A DNA stretch of 64,000 nucleotides. It comes from CAVTAV01 sp963732795. GTDB lineage: Bacteria; Pseudomonadota; Alphaproteobacteria; CAVTAV01. The stretch lies in assembly GCA_963732795.1 (NCBI GenBank), contig CAVTAV010000006.1:434001-498000 (forward strand), written 5' to 3'. Position 1 is the first letter of the stretch. Each line of letters opens with the position of its first letter. Made by a program: the position numbers and the translations under genes. The notes beneath the pieces were generated by a model. The model saw nothing but the letters and a program-made list of their open reading frames with translations. It searched no databases and was not told the DNA's origin. Positions 44,602-52,595 of this stretch are shown one piece after another.

Positions 44602-45147
44602 ATGTTTCGCTTTTTCAATAAACGCGCAAGCGCTCAGGGGGTTAGCGGAGTGGGAACGGCGATGGCGGGCACCCATGAAGACGTCTATGGCGAGGTCGGC
44701 GACACCGCTTTGACCTTGTCGCCGAACCGGCCCAGCCATGGCCGGCGGGTCAGCGACCGGGAAAACGTGGTCACGGTCGGCGTAAATGTCTCGCTCGAAG
44801 GCAAAATTCGCGGCTGCGCCATGCTGTTCGTCGAGGGCGACACCGATGCCAAGGTGACGGATTGCGCAGCGCTGGTGGTCGGCGAGACCGGCACCTTCCG
44901 CGGCTCCGCCCAAGTGAGCTCGGCGGAGATCGCGGGCCAGGTAAGCGGCACCGTGGTCTGCACCGGGCGCCTTATCCTGAGAGCGACGGGGCGCATCAAG
45001 GGCAAGGTCCGCTACGGCACGCTCGAAATCGAGACCGGTGCCGATCTCGGCGGCAACATCTCTGCGCTCCCGCCGAAACAGCGTGCCATCGAGGGCGAAG
45101 CCTTCTTCGGGCTCGAGAGATTTTCCAAGCAGCCGAGCTATTCGTGA
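44602..45147 (+). CDS. bactofilin family polymer-forming cytoskeletal protein (1)
   Basis: 181 residues. A short N-terminal tail (MFRFFNKR) possibly for membrane contact, then the right-handed beta-helix domain (about 55-150) with repeating hydrophobic/glycine turns: VTVGVNVSLEGKIRG, ALVVGETGTFRGSAQV, AGQVSGTVVCTGRLILRATG, RIKGKVRYGTLEIE. Bactofilins self-assemble into filaments that place wall or stalk enzymes. The ATG at 44602 fits the family N-terminus. A second bactofilin follows 120 bases downstream. Confidence 0.9.
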   Translation: MFRFFNKRASAQGVSGVGTAMAGTHEDVYGEVGDTALTLSPNRPSHGRRVSDRENVVTVGVNVSLEGKIRGCAMLFVEGDTDAKVTDCAALVVGETGTFRGSAQVSSAEIAGQVSGTVVCTGRLILRATGRIKGKVRYGTLEIETGADLGGNISALPPKQRAIEGEAFFGLERFSKQPSYS

Positions 45148-45267
45148 GCATCCGCGCGCACCCGTCGTTAAAGAACGATTTACGGCCCTCAGGCTATGCT
45201 CGCCCCGTCACAGGGGCTCCCGCGGCGTCTCCCTGCCCGGGGCGAAGAGGAATCGAAGGGATTGACG

Positions 45268-45915
45268 ATGTTCGGTCGTAGCAAGAACGACAGCGGCCCG
45301 GCCGCGCGCGATGACGAGCGCCGCGTGCCCGATTTTCACGGCGGTCCCGAAACGCCCGCCGCCACGCTGGATCCGCTGGCCGGCGAGGACGGCGAGCGCG
45401 AGCGTTTTGCGCCGCGGCCGAATCGCCCGACCCAGGAAACCCGCGCGCCAGAGGTCCGCGCGCCCGAAGTAAGGACGCCCAAAGTGCCCCCTACCGCGAC
45501 CCGCAGCAGCGGCAAACCCGACGAGGACAAGACCCTCACGGTCGGCAAGGACATCTCGCTCCACGGCGAAATCGCCGATTGCGCCAAGGTCCATGTCGAT
45601 GGCAAGGTCGAGGCCACGCTGTCAAAATGCCGCGCCCTCATCATCACCGATAGCGGCTATTTCGGCGGCACGGCCGAGGTCGACACCGCCGATATCAGCG
45701 GCCGGTTCGATGGCTCGCTGGAATGCACCGGGCGCCTGATCATCCGCGAATCCGGCCGCGTCAACGGCGAAGTGCGCTACGGCCAGATCGAGATCGAGTG
45801 CGGAGGCGAAATCAGTGGCAAGGTCGGGACCGTCGATTCGGAGGAGTCGGATGTGTCGGCGTCGAACGACGATATGCCCGAGTCTCCGGTCCAGCAGTCC
45901 GCGACCGCGCTCTAA
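45268..45915 (+). CDS. bactofilin family polymer-forming cytoskeletal protein (2)
   Basis: 215 residues. MFGRSKND, then a long charged, proline-rich linker (about 15-85, with repeated Arg-(Ala/Thr)-Pro-Glu/Lys-Val units) and the beta-helix (about 90-185): LTVGKDISLHGEIADCAKV, RALIITDSGYFGG, DISGRFDGSLECTGRLIIRESG, RVNGEVRYGQIEIE. It shares the GRLI.R..GR..G.VRYG..EIE block with bactofilin 1, so the two are paralogues. An in-frame-shifted lipoprotein gene starts within its 3' end. Confidence 0.9.
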   Translation: MFGRSKNDSGPAARDDERRVPDFHGGPETPAATLDPLAGEDGERERFAPRPNRPTQETRAPEVRAPEVRTPKVPPTATRSSGKPDEDKTLTVGKDISLHGEIADCAKVHVDGKVEATLSKCRALIITDSGYFGGTAEVDTADISGRFDGSLECTGRLIIRESGRVNGEVRYGQIEIECGGEISGKVGTVDSEESDVSASNDDMPESPVQQSATAL

Positions 45916-46456
45916 CCTGCGCCGGCGCGTCCGCTATCTCCCCCTGATTCTGGGCGGCCTCATGGCCGCCGGCTGCATGAGCCCGTTCGGCGAGAAGCCC
46001 GCGCCGACCCCCGAGGCCGCGCCCGCGCCGGCCGTTGCGCCCCTGCCCAAGCCGCCGGAGCCGCCTCCGCCCCCGCCGCTTCCCGATCTCGACGATCTCG
46101 TCGGCCTGACGGCGATGGATCTGACGCATTATTTCGGCGACCCCGCGATCAAGCGCACCGAGCCGCCGGCCGAGGTCTGGCACTATGTCGGGCCGGAATG
46201 CGTGCTGCATCTGTTTCTCTATAGCGACGGCAAGGGCGGTCCGCCGGTCGTCGATCATGTCGAGATCAGCGAACGCGGGCCGCTCCTGGTCGAGGCGGCG
46301 GAGCGCCGCAATGGCGTCTGCATCAACGCCTTCGTCAAGGACGGGCTGGAAATCCCCCTGAAACCGAAAACCGCCGTGCCGCCGGAAACGCCGGATACTG
46401 CGCCCGATCCCGGCGCGCCGTCCGACGCAGCTCCCTCCGATACGCCGGCGGACTAG
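45851..46456 (+). CDS. proline-rich lipoprotein of unknown function
   Basis: 201 residues as placed. A hydrophobic segment ending LMAAGC (C42) is a lipobox; a run of Pro and Ala follows (about 50-80), then a compact domain (VGLTAMDLTHYFGDP, WHYVGPECVLHLFLY, ERRNGVCINAF) seen in alphaproteobacterial hypothetical lipoproteins, and a Pro/Ala tail. The ATG at 45851 has GGAGG seven bases upstream but lies 65 bases inside bactofilin 2, giving a long N-terminal region before the signal; no ATG or GTG lies closer. Its job is unknown; linkage to bactofilins suggests an envelope role. Confidence 0.7.
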   Translation: MCRRRTTICPSLRSSSPRPRSNLRRRVRYLPLILGGLMAAGCMSPFGEKPAPTPEAAPAPAVAPLPKPPEPPPPPPLPDLDDLVGLTAMDLTHYFGDPAIKRTEPPAEVWHYVGPECVLHLFLYSDGKGGPPVVDHVEISERGPLLVEAAERRNGVCINAFVKDGLEIPLKPKTAVPPETPDTAPDPGAPSDAAPSDTPAD

Positions 46457-47088
46457 CCCGGCGTCTTGTCCTTGAAGGCGCAGAGATCGCGCACCAGGCA
46501 GGTGGGGCAGGCGGGCTTGCGGGCGGTGCAGACGTAGCGGCCGTGCAGGATCAGCCAGTGATGGGCATGAAGCCGGTAGGCCTCGGGCACGACCTTCATC
46601 AGCTTCTCCTCGACCGCGAGCGGCGTCTTGCCCGGCGCCAGTCCGGTGCGGTTCGAGACGCGGAAGATATGGGTGTCGACCGCGATGGTCGGTCGGCCGA
46701 AAGCGATGTTGAGCACCACATTGGCGGTCTTGCGGCCGACGCCGGGCAGTTTCTCCAGGGCGTCGCGGTCGGCCGGGACCTCGCCGCCATGCTCGTCGAT
46801 CAACATGCGGCTCAGCGCAATGATGTTCTTGGCCTTGGTGTTGTAGAGGCCGATGGTCTTGACGTAGCGCTTGAGCCCCGCCTCCCCGAGCTTGAGCATC
46901 TTTTGAGGCGTGTCGACCTTGGCGAACAGCGGCCCGGTCGCCTTGTTCACCCCCGCATCGGTCGCTTGGGCCGACAGCACCACGGCGACCAGGAGCGTAT
47001 AGGCGTTGATATGCTTGAGCTCGCCCCGGGGGTTGGGATTGGCGGCCTCCAGACGGGCGAAGAAGGTCTCGATATCGGCGCGTTTCAT
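46453..47088 (-). CDS. nth: endonuclease III
   Basis: DNA glycosylase/AP lyase for oxidised pyrimidines. 211 residues: LLVAVVLSAQATDAGVN, helix-hairpin-helix LPGVGRKTANVVL with catalytic K120, D138 in VDTHIFRVSNR, and a [4Fe-4S] set C187, C194, C197, C203 (C-x6-C-x2-C-x5-C). Its stop shares CTAG with the convergent lipoprotein gene. Confidence 0.97.
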   Translation of the reverse strand: MKRADIETFFARLEAANPNPRGELKHINAYTLLVAVVLSAQATDAGVNKATGPLFAKVDTPQKMLKLGEAGLKRYVKTIGLYNTKAKNIIALSRMLIDEHGGEVPADRDALEKLPGVGRKTANVVLNIAFGRPTIAVDTHIFRVSNRTGLAPGKTPLAVEEKLMKVVPEAYRLHAHHWLILHGRYVCTARKPACPTCLVRDLCAFKDKTPG

Positions 47089-47168
47089 GGGCCGGGAATC
47101 TACCCGGCGGCGGGGCCGGCCGCAGCAACAAATTGCCGCCGGGCGGGCAAGCGCCTAAATTATCGGGT

Positions 47169-47687
47169 ATGACCGAGAGCGATCCCGCCTCCCCGAGCCC
47201 GCCGCCGACCGTCTGGTTCGACGCGGTGCTGACCCCGCACCGCTCCCTGCCGCCGGCCGGCTTCGGGATCCTGATGGCCGCGCTCGCGGTGTTGAGCTTT
47301 ATCGCCGGGATGAGCTTCGTGCTTCAGGGCGCCTGGCCGGTCTTCGGCTTTTTCGGCCTGGATGTCGGCCTCGTCTATCTCGCCTTCAAGCTCAACTACC
47401 GTTCGGGCCGGATGGCCGAGACGATCCGGCTCGACCGGAAGGCGCTGACGATCGCCCGGCGCTATCCCGGCGGCGACGTCAAATCCTGGACCTTCGAACC
47501 CTATTGGGTAAAGGTATTGATGCTGGGGCCGTCGGGCCGGGATCCCGCCCTGGTGCTGCGCTCCCACGGCCGTGACCTCGTCATCGGCTCGTTCCTTACG
47601 GTACCGGAACGACATGATGTCGCCGATGCATTGCTCGCCGCCTTGCGCAAACGGGCGATGGACGTCGCGCCTAATCCCGCTTCGTAA
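47169..47687 (+). CDS. DUF2244 domain-containing membrane protein
   Basis: 172 residues. FDAVLTPHRSLPPAGF, two adjacent hydrophobic segments (about 30-50 and 55-72) and a soluble C-terminal part (LTIARRYPGG, WVKVLM, IGSFLTVPERHDVADALLAAL) match DUF2244, whose role is unknown. It diverges from nth over 80 bases and its 3' end overlaps dapB by 17 bases. Confidence 0.85.
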   Translation: MTESDPASPSPPPTVWFDAVLTPHRSLPPAGFGILMAALAVLSFIAGMSFVLQGAWPVFGFFGLDVGLVYLAFKLNYRSGRMAETIRLDRKALTIARRYPGGDVKSWTFEPYWVKVLMLGPSGRDPALVLRSHGRDLVIGSFLTVPERHDVADALLAALRKRAMDVAPNPAS

Positions 47688-48489
47688 AGCCCAGAACGTC
47701 GGCCATGCCGTAATAGCCGGCGGGCTTGCCGATGCCCCAGAGTGCGGCGCGCACCGCACCGCGGGCGAAGATCGCCCGGTCGCCCGCCTTGTGGGTGAGC
47801 TCGATCCGCTCGTCGTCGCCGGCGAAGATGACGGTGTGATCGCCCGGCACATTGCCGCCGCGCAAAGCCGCGAAGCCGATGTCACCGCGCTTCCTCGCCC
47901 CCGTAATGCCGTCTCGGCCGCGATCGGCCACCTTGGCGAGCTTGACCCCGCGGCCCTCGGCGGCGGCCTCGCCTAGGGCCAGGGCGGTCCCCGAGGGCGC
48001 GTCGACCTTCATGCGGTGATGCATCTCGACGATCTCGATATCGAAATCGGGCCCGAGCCTTTGGGCGACCTCGCGGGTCAGCTCGATCAGAAGATTGACC
48101 CCGACACTCATATTGGCGGCGCGGATGATGGCGGTGTCCTTGGCGGCGCGCTTCAAGGCCTTAAAGTCCGCGTCTTCGAGCCCCGTGGTGCCGACGACAT
48201 GGACCGTTCCCGTTTTGGCCGCTTGTTTCGCTACCGAAACGGTCGACGTCGGCGAGGAAAAGTCGAGAATGGCGTCCGAGGCGGCGCAAAGAGCCGCTGC
48301 GCTTCCCGCGACCATCGTCCCCAGGGACCCGATCCCGGCCAACTCGCCGACGTCCCGGCCGATAAACTCGTTGCCCGGCCTCTCGATGCCGCCCGAGACC
48401 CGCGCGCCCTTGGTCGCGGCGATCTCGCGGATGAGCGCCCGGCCCATCCGGCCCGCCGCCCCGACCACGCCCAGTCTTATGTCCGCCAT
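47671..48489 (-). CDS. dapB: 4-hydroxy-tetrahydrodipicolinate reductase
   Basis: NAD(P)H reductase of lysine and diaminopimelate synthesis. 272 residues: GVVGAAGRMGRALI (nucleotide loop), LDFSSPTST, VVGTTGL, the substrate-binding EIVEMHHRMKVDAPSGTAL and GFAALRGGNVPGDHTVIF. Complete. ATG at 48489. Confidence 0.97.
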   Translation of the reverse strand: MADIRLGVVGAAGRMGRALIREIAATKGARVSGGIERPGNEFIGRDVGELAGIGSLGTMVAGSAAALCAASDAILDFSSPTSTVSVAKQAAKTGTVHVVGTTGLEDADFKALKRAAKDTAIIRAANMSVGVNLLIELTREVAQRLGPDFDIEIVEMHHRMKVDAPSGTALALGEAAAEGRGVKLAKVADRGRDGITGARKRGDIGFAALRGGNVPGDHTVIFAGDDERIELTHKAGDRAIFARGAVRAALWGIGKPAGYYGMADVLGFTKRD

Positions 48490-48624
48490 TCCGTCCTCCC
48501 GATCTGTCCGCCGGGTTTAACCCCGATGCAGGCCGCGCTCAAGAGCCGTGGCCGACCGTTGCCTGCCGTTCTTCCGGTGTCATACTACCGACCACAGAAT
48601 TTTCGGAGATCGGGAGAGAATGGA

Positions 48625-49125
48625 ATGGTCTACAAGCGGAACCTCGCCGAGGTCGATTGGATGGAGATGGGACATGGCGAGCGCTTCTTCCATCAGCGCA
48701 AGGCGCTCACCCCCTATACCGAATCCTACAAACCCAAGCTCGGCATGAGCTTCTACAAGCTCGAGCCCGGCAAGCGCGCCTTTCCGTTCCACCGCCATTT
48801 CGGCAATGACGAGATCCTGCTGATCAGCAAAGGAACCGGGACCCTGCGCTACGGCGAGGAGACGGTGCCGCTCGGCGAAGGCGACTATGTGTATCTCTCG
48901 TCGGAGCCCGGCATCGCCCATCAGGTGATCAATTCCGGCGACGCGCCGCTCGAATATTACTGCATCTCGACCATGCTCACCCCGGAGGTCGTGATGTATC
49001 CGGATTCGAATAAGGTCGCGACCTCCTACATCACCTCCGCTGAGAACGGAGCGGGGCACGAGCGGAAATTCTTCGTGCTGCGCTACGACGCGGTCGGCTA
49101 TTGGGACGGCGAGAAGCCGGAATAG
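48625..49125 (+). CDS. cupin domain protein
   Basis: 166 residues. A single cupin (about 45-115): FPFHRHFGNDEILLISKGTGTLRYGEE (metal-type H-x-H...E motif), then PLGEGDYVYL and GIAHQVINSGDAPLEYYCIS. A C-terminal part adds VVMYPDSNKVATSY. Likely metal-binding; substrate unknown. It diverges from dapB and converges on the MFS gene. Confidence 0.82.
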   Translation: MVYKRNLAEVDWMEMGHGERFFHQRKALTPYTESYKPKLGMSFYKLEPGKRAFPFHRHFGNDEILLISKGTGTLRYGEETVPLGEGDYVYLSSEPGIAHQVINSGDAPLEYYCISTMLTPEVVMYPDSNKVATSYITSAENGAGHERKFFVLRYDAVGYWDGEKPE

Positions 49126-49129
49126 AAAG

Positions 49130-50380
49130 TCAGGCCGCGTCGCCGCCTTCCGGCTCGGCGTCGACCCGCGGGTCGAGGGCGAGAACCTCGGGCGTAGTGC
49201 GCGGCAGGGCCTGGAACGGGGACTGTTCGTCGGCCGGCGGAGCCTCGCGCACCCTCATCCGCAGGACGACGAAGACGAAGGTCGCGGCGGCCACGGCGCT
49301 CGCAAAGATGAACAAGCCGCTCGGCGCGATGGCGAAGATCATCACCGCGCCGCCGAGCGGCCCCAGGATGGCGCCCGCGCTGTAGGCGGCGAGCAGCCCG
49401 CGGCCGGTGGCGACGGTATCGCCCGGATCGGCATAGTCGTTGGTGTTGGCGGCGCTCAGCGGATAGAGCGTGAAGGACATGCCGCCGAAGATGATGCTGA
49501 GCAACAGCAGCAGATCATGCGATCTAGCCCCGACAATTGCGATCCCGACCGCCGCGAGCGCGACAGTGATCATGGCTCCGGCGATTACCTTGCGCCGATC
49601 GAGGACATCCGACAGCCGGCCGATCGGAAACTGCATGAACAATCCGCCGAGGATCGTCACCGTCATCAGATTTGCCGTCTCCCCGGCCGAAAGGCCGATC
49701 GCGGTGGCGTAATAGGAGGCGAGGCCGAAGAACGAGCCGACCACGATGCCTGCCGTGAAGCTGCCGATCATGCCGGTCGGTGAAATGGCGTAAAGCCGGC
49801 TGAGCGGCATGTTGGACGACGGTGTAATCTCCGGCGCGACGATGCGGGTCAGGGATATCGGCACCGCCGCGATCGAGATCAGGATCGACGCCAGCACATA
49901 GAGCACATAGCCCGAGACATCGGGAATATAGAGCATGAACTGCCCGACGCCGTAGGCGCCGTAGAACACGACCGTGTAGGTCGCCAGAATCGTGCCGCGA
50001 GTCTTCCTTGTCGCCCGGCTGTTGAGCCAGCTCTCGACGCAGAGGAGCAGCCCGGCCATGCAAAATCCTTCGAGAAACCGCAGAATGGCCCAGAAGCCGA
50101 ACTCCCGCGCGAAAGGATGGGCGAGGGTGGCGGCCGAAAGTATGGCGGTGAAGGCGGCATAGGTGCGGATATGGCCGACCGTCTCGATCCAGCGATGGAC
50201 GACCTGTGTACCGACGAACTGGCCGAAGAAATAACCCGCCATGACAATGCCGGCTGTCAGCGGCGAGAACTCGGCCTCCGCCATCCTGACGCCGAGCACC
50301 GTGCCGAGCAGGCCGACGCCGAAGGTCAGAAGGATCACGCCGGCAAGCAGCGGGCCGATCGAGCTCAGGATGCTGCGCAT
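49130..50380 (-). CDS. MFS transporter
   Basis: 416 residues with about twelve hydrophobic segments and a short charged C-terminal tail. LLGTVLGVRMAEAEFSP, GYFFGQFVGTQVVHRWIE (loop 2-3), RFLEGFCMAGLLLCVESWLN, and ATRKTRGTI between helices resemble the UMF1/YcaD-like MFS group. Substrate unknown. ATG at 50380; transcribed after the cytochrome b561 gene with 43 bases between. Confidence 0.85.
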   Translation of the reverse strand: MRSILSSIGPLLAGVILLTFGVGLLGTVLGVRMAEAEFSPLTAGIVMAGYFFGQFVGTQVVHRWIETVGHIRTYAAFTAILSAATLAHPFAREFGFWAILRFLEGFCMAGLLLCVESWLNSRATRKTRGTILATYTVVFYGAYGVGQFMLYIPDVSGYVLYVLASILISIAAVPISLTRIVAPEITPSSNMPLSRLYAISPTGMIGSFTAGIVVGSFFGLASYYATAIGLSAGETANLMTVTILGGLFMQFPIGRLSDVLDRRKVIAGAMITVALAAVGIAIVGARSHDLLLLLSIIFGGMSFTLYPLSAANTNDYADPGDTVATGRGLLAAYSAGAILGPLGGAVMIFAIAPSGLFIFASAVAAATFVFVVLRMRVREAPPADEQSPFQALPRTTPEVLALDPRVDAEPEGGDAA

Positions 50381-50423
50381 GGCTCTCCGACGGCTGAGGT
50401 TTCTCGCGCCGGGGCCTCGCGTG

Positions 50424-51047
50424 CTACTCGCCCGGTGCTTTTTCCGCAGGCCGGGCCACGTCGATCCTGTGAGTCGGCGTAGCCGGCTTGGGGCTCTCCT
50501 CTAGACTATCCTCCGGCGGTTTAGCCGCCATGAAGATCTTGATCAAGGTGTGGTCGCGATTCCAGATCGTGTGCTTGAAGACGCCGCCGATATGGAGAAC
50601 GGTCCCGACCGCGAGGGTGATCGCGCCCCAAACATGGGCTTCATGGGCAATTTCGAACAAGGCCGGGCTGTGGCCGAACGGGCTCGGGACCTCGAGATCG
50701 AACAGCCGGACCGCCATGCCGCCGGACCAAGCCTGCAGCGGCCCCGAGACCAGCATGACCCCCATGGCCACGACCAGCATGTAATGGACCACCTTGCCGA
50801 CGGTGAAGCTCCAGCCCTTCTGGTCCTCCTCCGGCCCCGGATGGCCTTCCTTGAAGCGCCACCAGATGCGGATCGCGATCACGACATAGGCAGTCAGCGC
50901 GATCGTGGTGTGAAGCCGCAGCATATGGTCGCCCGCCGTGCCGATCGAATCGCCGACGAACAACAGCGCCACGATGGCGGCGGCGGCCAGCCAGTGCAGG
51001 ACAATCGAGATCCAGCCATAGCCGGTCGGGGTGTCGTGCAAGCGCAT
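50424..51047 (-). CDS. cytochrome b561 family protein
   Basis: 207 residues, four transmembrane helices with paired histidines: WISIVLHWLAAAAIVALL, MLRLHTTIALTAYVVIAI, VVHYMLVVAMGVMLVSG and EAHVWGAITLAVGTVLHIGGVFKH. These hold two b hemes in the family. The last 35 residues are polar. The ATG at 51047 starts MRLHDTPTGYG, as in relatives. A good promoter precedes it. Confidence 0.9.
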   Translation of the reverse strand: MRLHDTPTGYGWISIVLHWLAAAAIVALLFVGDSIGTAGDHMLRLHTTIALTAYVVIAIRIWWRFKEGHPGPEEDQKGWSFTVGKVVHYMLVVAMGVMLVSGPLQAWSGGMAVRLFDLEVPSPFGHSPALFEIAHEAHVWGAITLAVGTVLHIGGVFKHTIWNRDHTLIKIFMAAKPPEDSLEESPKPATPTHRIDVARPAEKAPGE

Positions 51048-51208
51048 GCGAATACTCAAACGTCCCTGGCGGGAATTCCTTTTGTGCCGGTGAAGCGGCC
51101 GGTACGGATAGCACGAAGCCATCCCCTCAGCGCAAGGGCCGGCGATGGAAATCCGTCGCCGCGGCCGCGCGCATCCCGTATTCCACGGCGATACGCTCCG
51201 AACCCTAC

Positions 51209-51237
51209 CCTAAAATCATTCTAACTTGAGATGTCAA
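51209..51237 (-). promoter_or_regulatory. candidate sigma70-type promoter of the cytochrome b561 gene
   Basis: On the minus strand a perfect TTGACA (51237-51232), 17 bases, then TTTAGG (51214-51209; three of six). It stands just after the DUF6152 stop and would leave a leader of about 155 bases. Confidence 0.4.
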
Positions 51238-51257
51238 CCCGAAAGAGGGATGCCATC

Positions 51258-51635
51258 TCAGCTCCGCTCGGGGTAAAGCTCGTATTTGGTCCCGGCGATC
51301 CACAGCCGCTCGACCTTCAGGCGCTTCTCGTCGGGATTGGCGGACGGCTCGCCCGAGACCGTGATCTTGACGCCCTCCGCCAGGTCGCCGTCCTTGAGCC
51401 CGGCCCGTGCATTGCGCCAAGGCTGACCGACTTCCAACAGCCATTTCACCCCGTCGGCATAAAGCGTCACCCGGCCATGGGGATTGCCGAGATGAAGATC
51501 CATGATCACGCCGGTCAGCTCGATATTCTCGCCCGTGGTCCAGTTCCAGCCGTGATGGGCGGCGGCCTGTTGCGTGGAGAGCGCCCCAATGCCGATCCCC
51601 AGCACTACGGCGAGGGCCGTATAAGGTTTGAACAT
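51258..51635 (-). CDS. DUF6152 family secreted protein
   Basis: 125 residues with a signal peptide (hydrophobic about 6-20, cleaved after QQAAA). The mature part starts HHGWNWTTGENIELTGVIM and has NPHGRVTLYADG, WRNARAGL and GTKYELYP, as in DUF6152. Periplasmic; function not known. It lies upstream of cytochrome b561 on the same strand, and this pairing may indicate redox or metal handling. Confidence 0.82.
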   Translation of the reverse strand: MFKPYTALAVVLGIGIGALSTQQAAAHHGWNWTTGENIELTGVIMDLHLGNPHGRVTLYADGVKWLLEVGQPWRNARAGLKDGDLAEGVKITVSGEPSANPDEKRLKVERLWIAGTKYELYPERS

Positions 51636-51713
51636 TCCAGCCTCCTGTTCAAAAGCCTTGATCAGGAGAAGATTCGCGCGGCCGAGGTCAAGGTCAAGAC
51701 CGGGGGCGGCGCT

Positions 51714-52586
51714 TCACACAAGCGTGACGACGGCGTCGTCATAAACATCCGCGCCGAGATTGCCGTCGTCGAAGATCTCGTGCTCGCGGATCCAATGGCG
51801 CGAGGTCTCGAAGACCTCTTTGCCATAGGGTTCGAAGACCAGGCGCTCGCCGGGACCCCAGCGACGGGTGTCCATGAGGGAGTGGAAACGGACCGGGAAT
51901 TCGTTCCGGTAATAATGGGTGTAGAGCTCGGGCCGGAGATCGATATCGGCCTGGGCGCGGCGCAGCGCGCGGAAATATTTCTTCAGGTCCTCGGGTTCGG
52001 GATCGCCCGTGATCATGGTGGTGATCATGAAGGTCGCGTCGATGATCTTCCGGAAGCCGAGCTGCTCGGCGAAGTAATAGGGCCCCGAGAACAGCGTCGC
52101 CGCCGGGCTCGTGCCCTCGAACAGCTTCTCCATCCGGCTGAACAGCATGCCCTCCTTGAACGAGAGTTCGATCTCCTCGCGCGGCATATATTGCTCGAGA
52201 GCCTGGATGGTCGCGTAGTGGCTGCCCGACTGGTAGCCGACGGAGACCGGCACGCCGGCGAGATCCTCCGGTGTCTTGACGGGGGAGTCCGCGGGGACGA
52301 AGACGCCGGCCGGCGAGACCGAATAGACATCGGCGAAGATCTTGCCGTGACCCTTGGCGGCGGCGACGTTCACGGTCCAATGGCAGGCGCAGCTGATATC
52401 CGCCGTCCGGCCTTTCTCGAAGCTCTGGAAGGCGCCAACCTTGTCGCCCTTGTCGTGAATCTTGCCGTCCGTCGATTGGACGGTTTCGCGGAATTCGTAA
52501 TCCAGGCCCTCGTCGCGGAAATAGCCTTTCTCTTCGGCGACCCATTCCTGCAGCCGGAAATGCGGCTCGATGACGAATTTGGCCAT
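51714..52586 (-). CDS. ABC transporter substrate-binding-like protein (NMT1/THI5 type), no signal peptide
   Basis: 290 residues. The domain of SsuA/THI5-like binding proteins: FRLQEWVAEEKGYFRDEGLDYE at the start, then KGRTADISCACHW, GVFVPADSPVKTPEDLAGVPVSVGYQSG and FEGTSPAATLFSGPY. No N-terminal signal peptide is visible and no permease or ATPase gene is near, so it may act in the cytoplasm, as a sensor or enzyme, not in uptake. It follows the dCTP deaminase gene by nine bases. Confidence 0.75.
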   Translation of the reverse strand: MAKFVIEPHFRLQEWVAEEKGYFRDEGLDYEFRETVQSTDGKIHDKGDKVGAFQSFEKGRTADISCACHWTVNVAAAKGHGKIFADVYSVSPAGVFVPADSPVKTPEDLAGVPVSVGYQSGSHYATIQALEQYMPREEIELSFKEGMLFSRMEKLFEGTSPAATLFSGPYYFAEQLGFRKIIDATFMITTMITGDPEPEDLKKYFRALRRAQADIDLRPELYTHYYRNEFPVRFHSLMDTRRWGPGERLVFEPYGKEVFETSRHWIREHEIFDDGNLGADVYDDAVVTLV

Positions 52587-52595
52587 GGGATCCTC

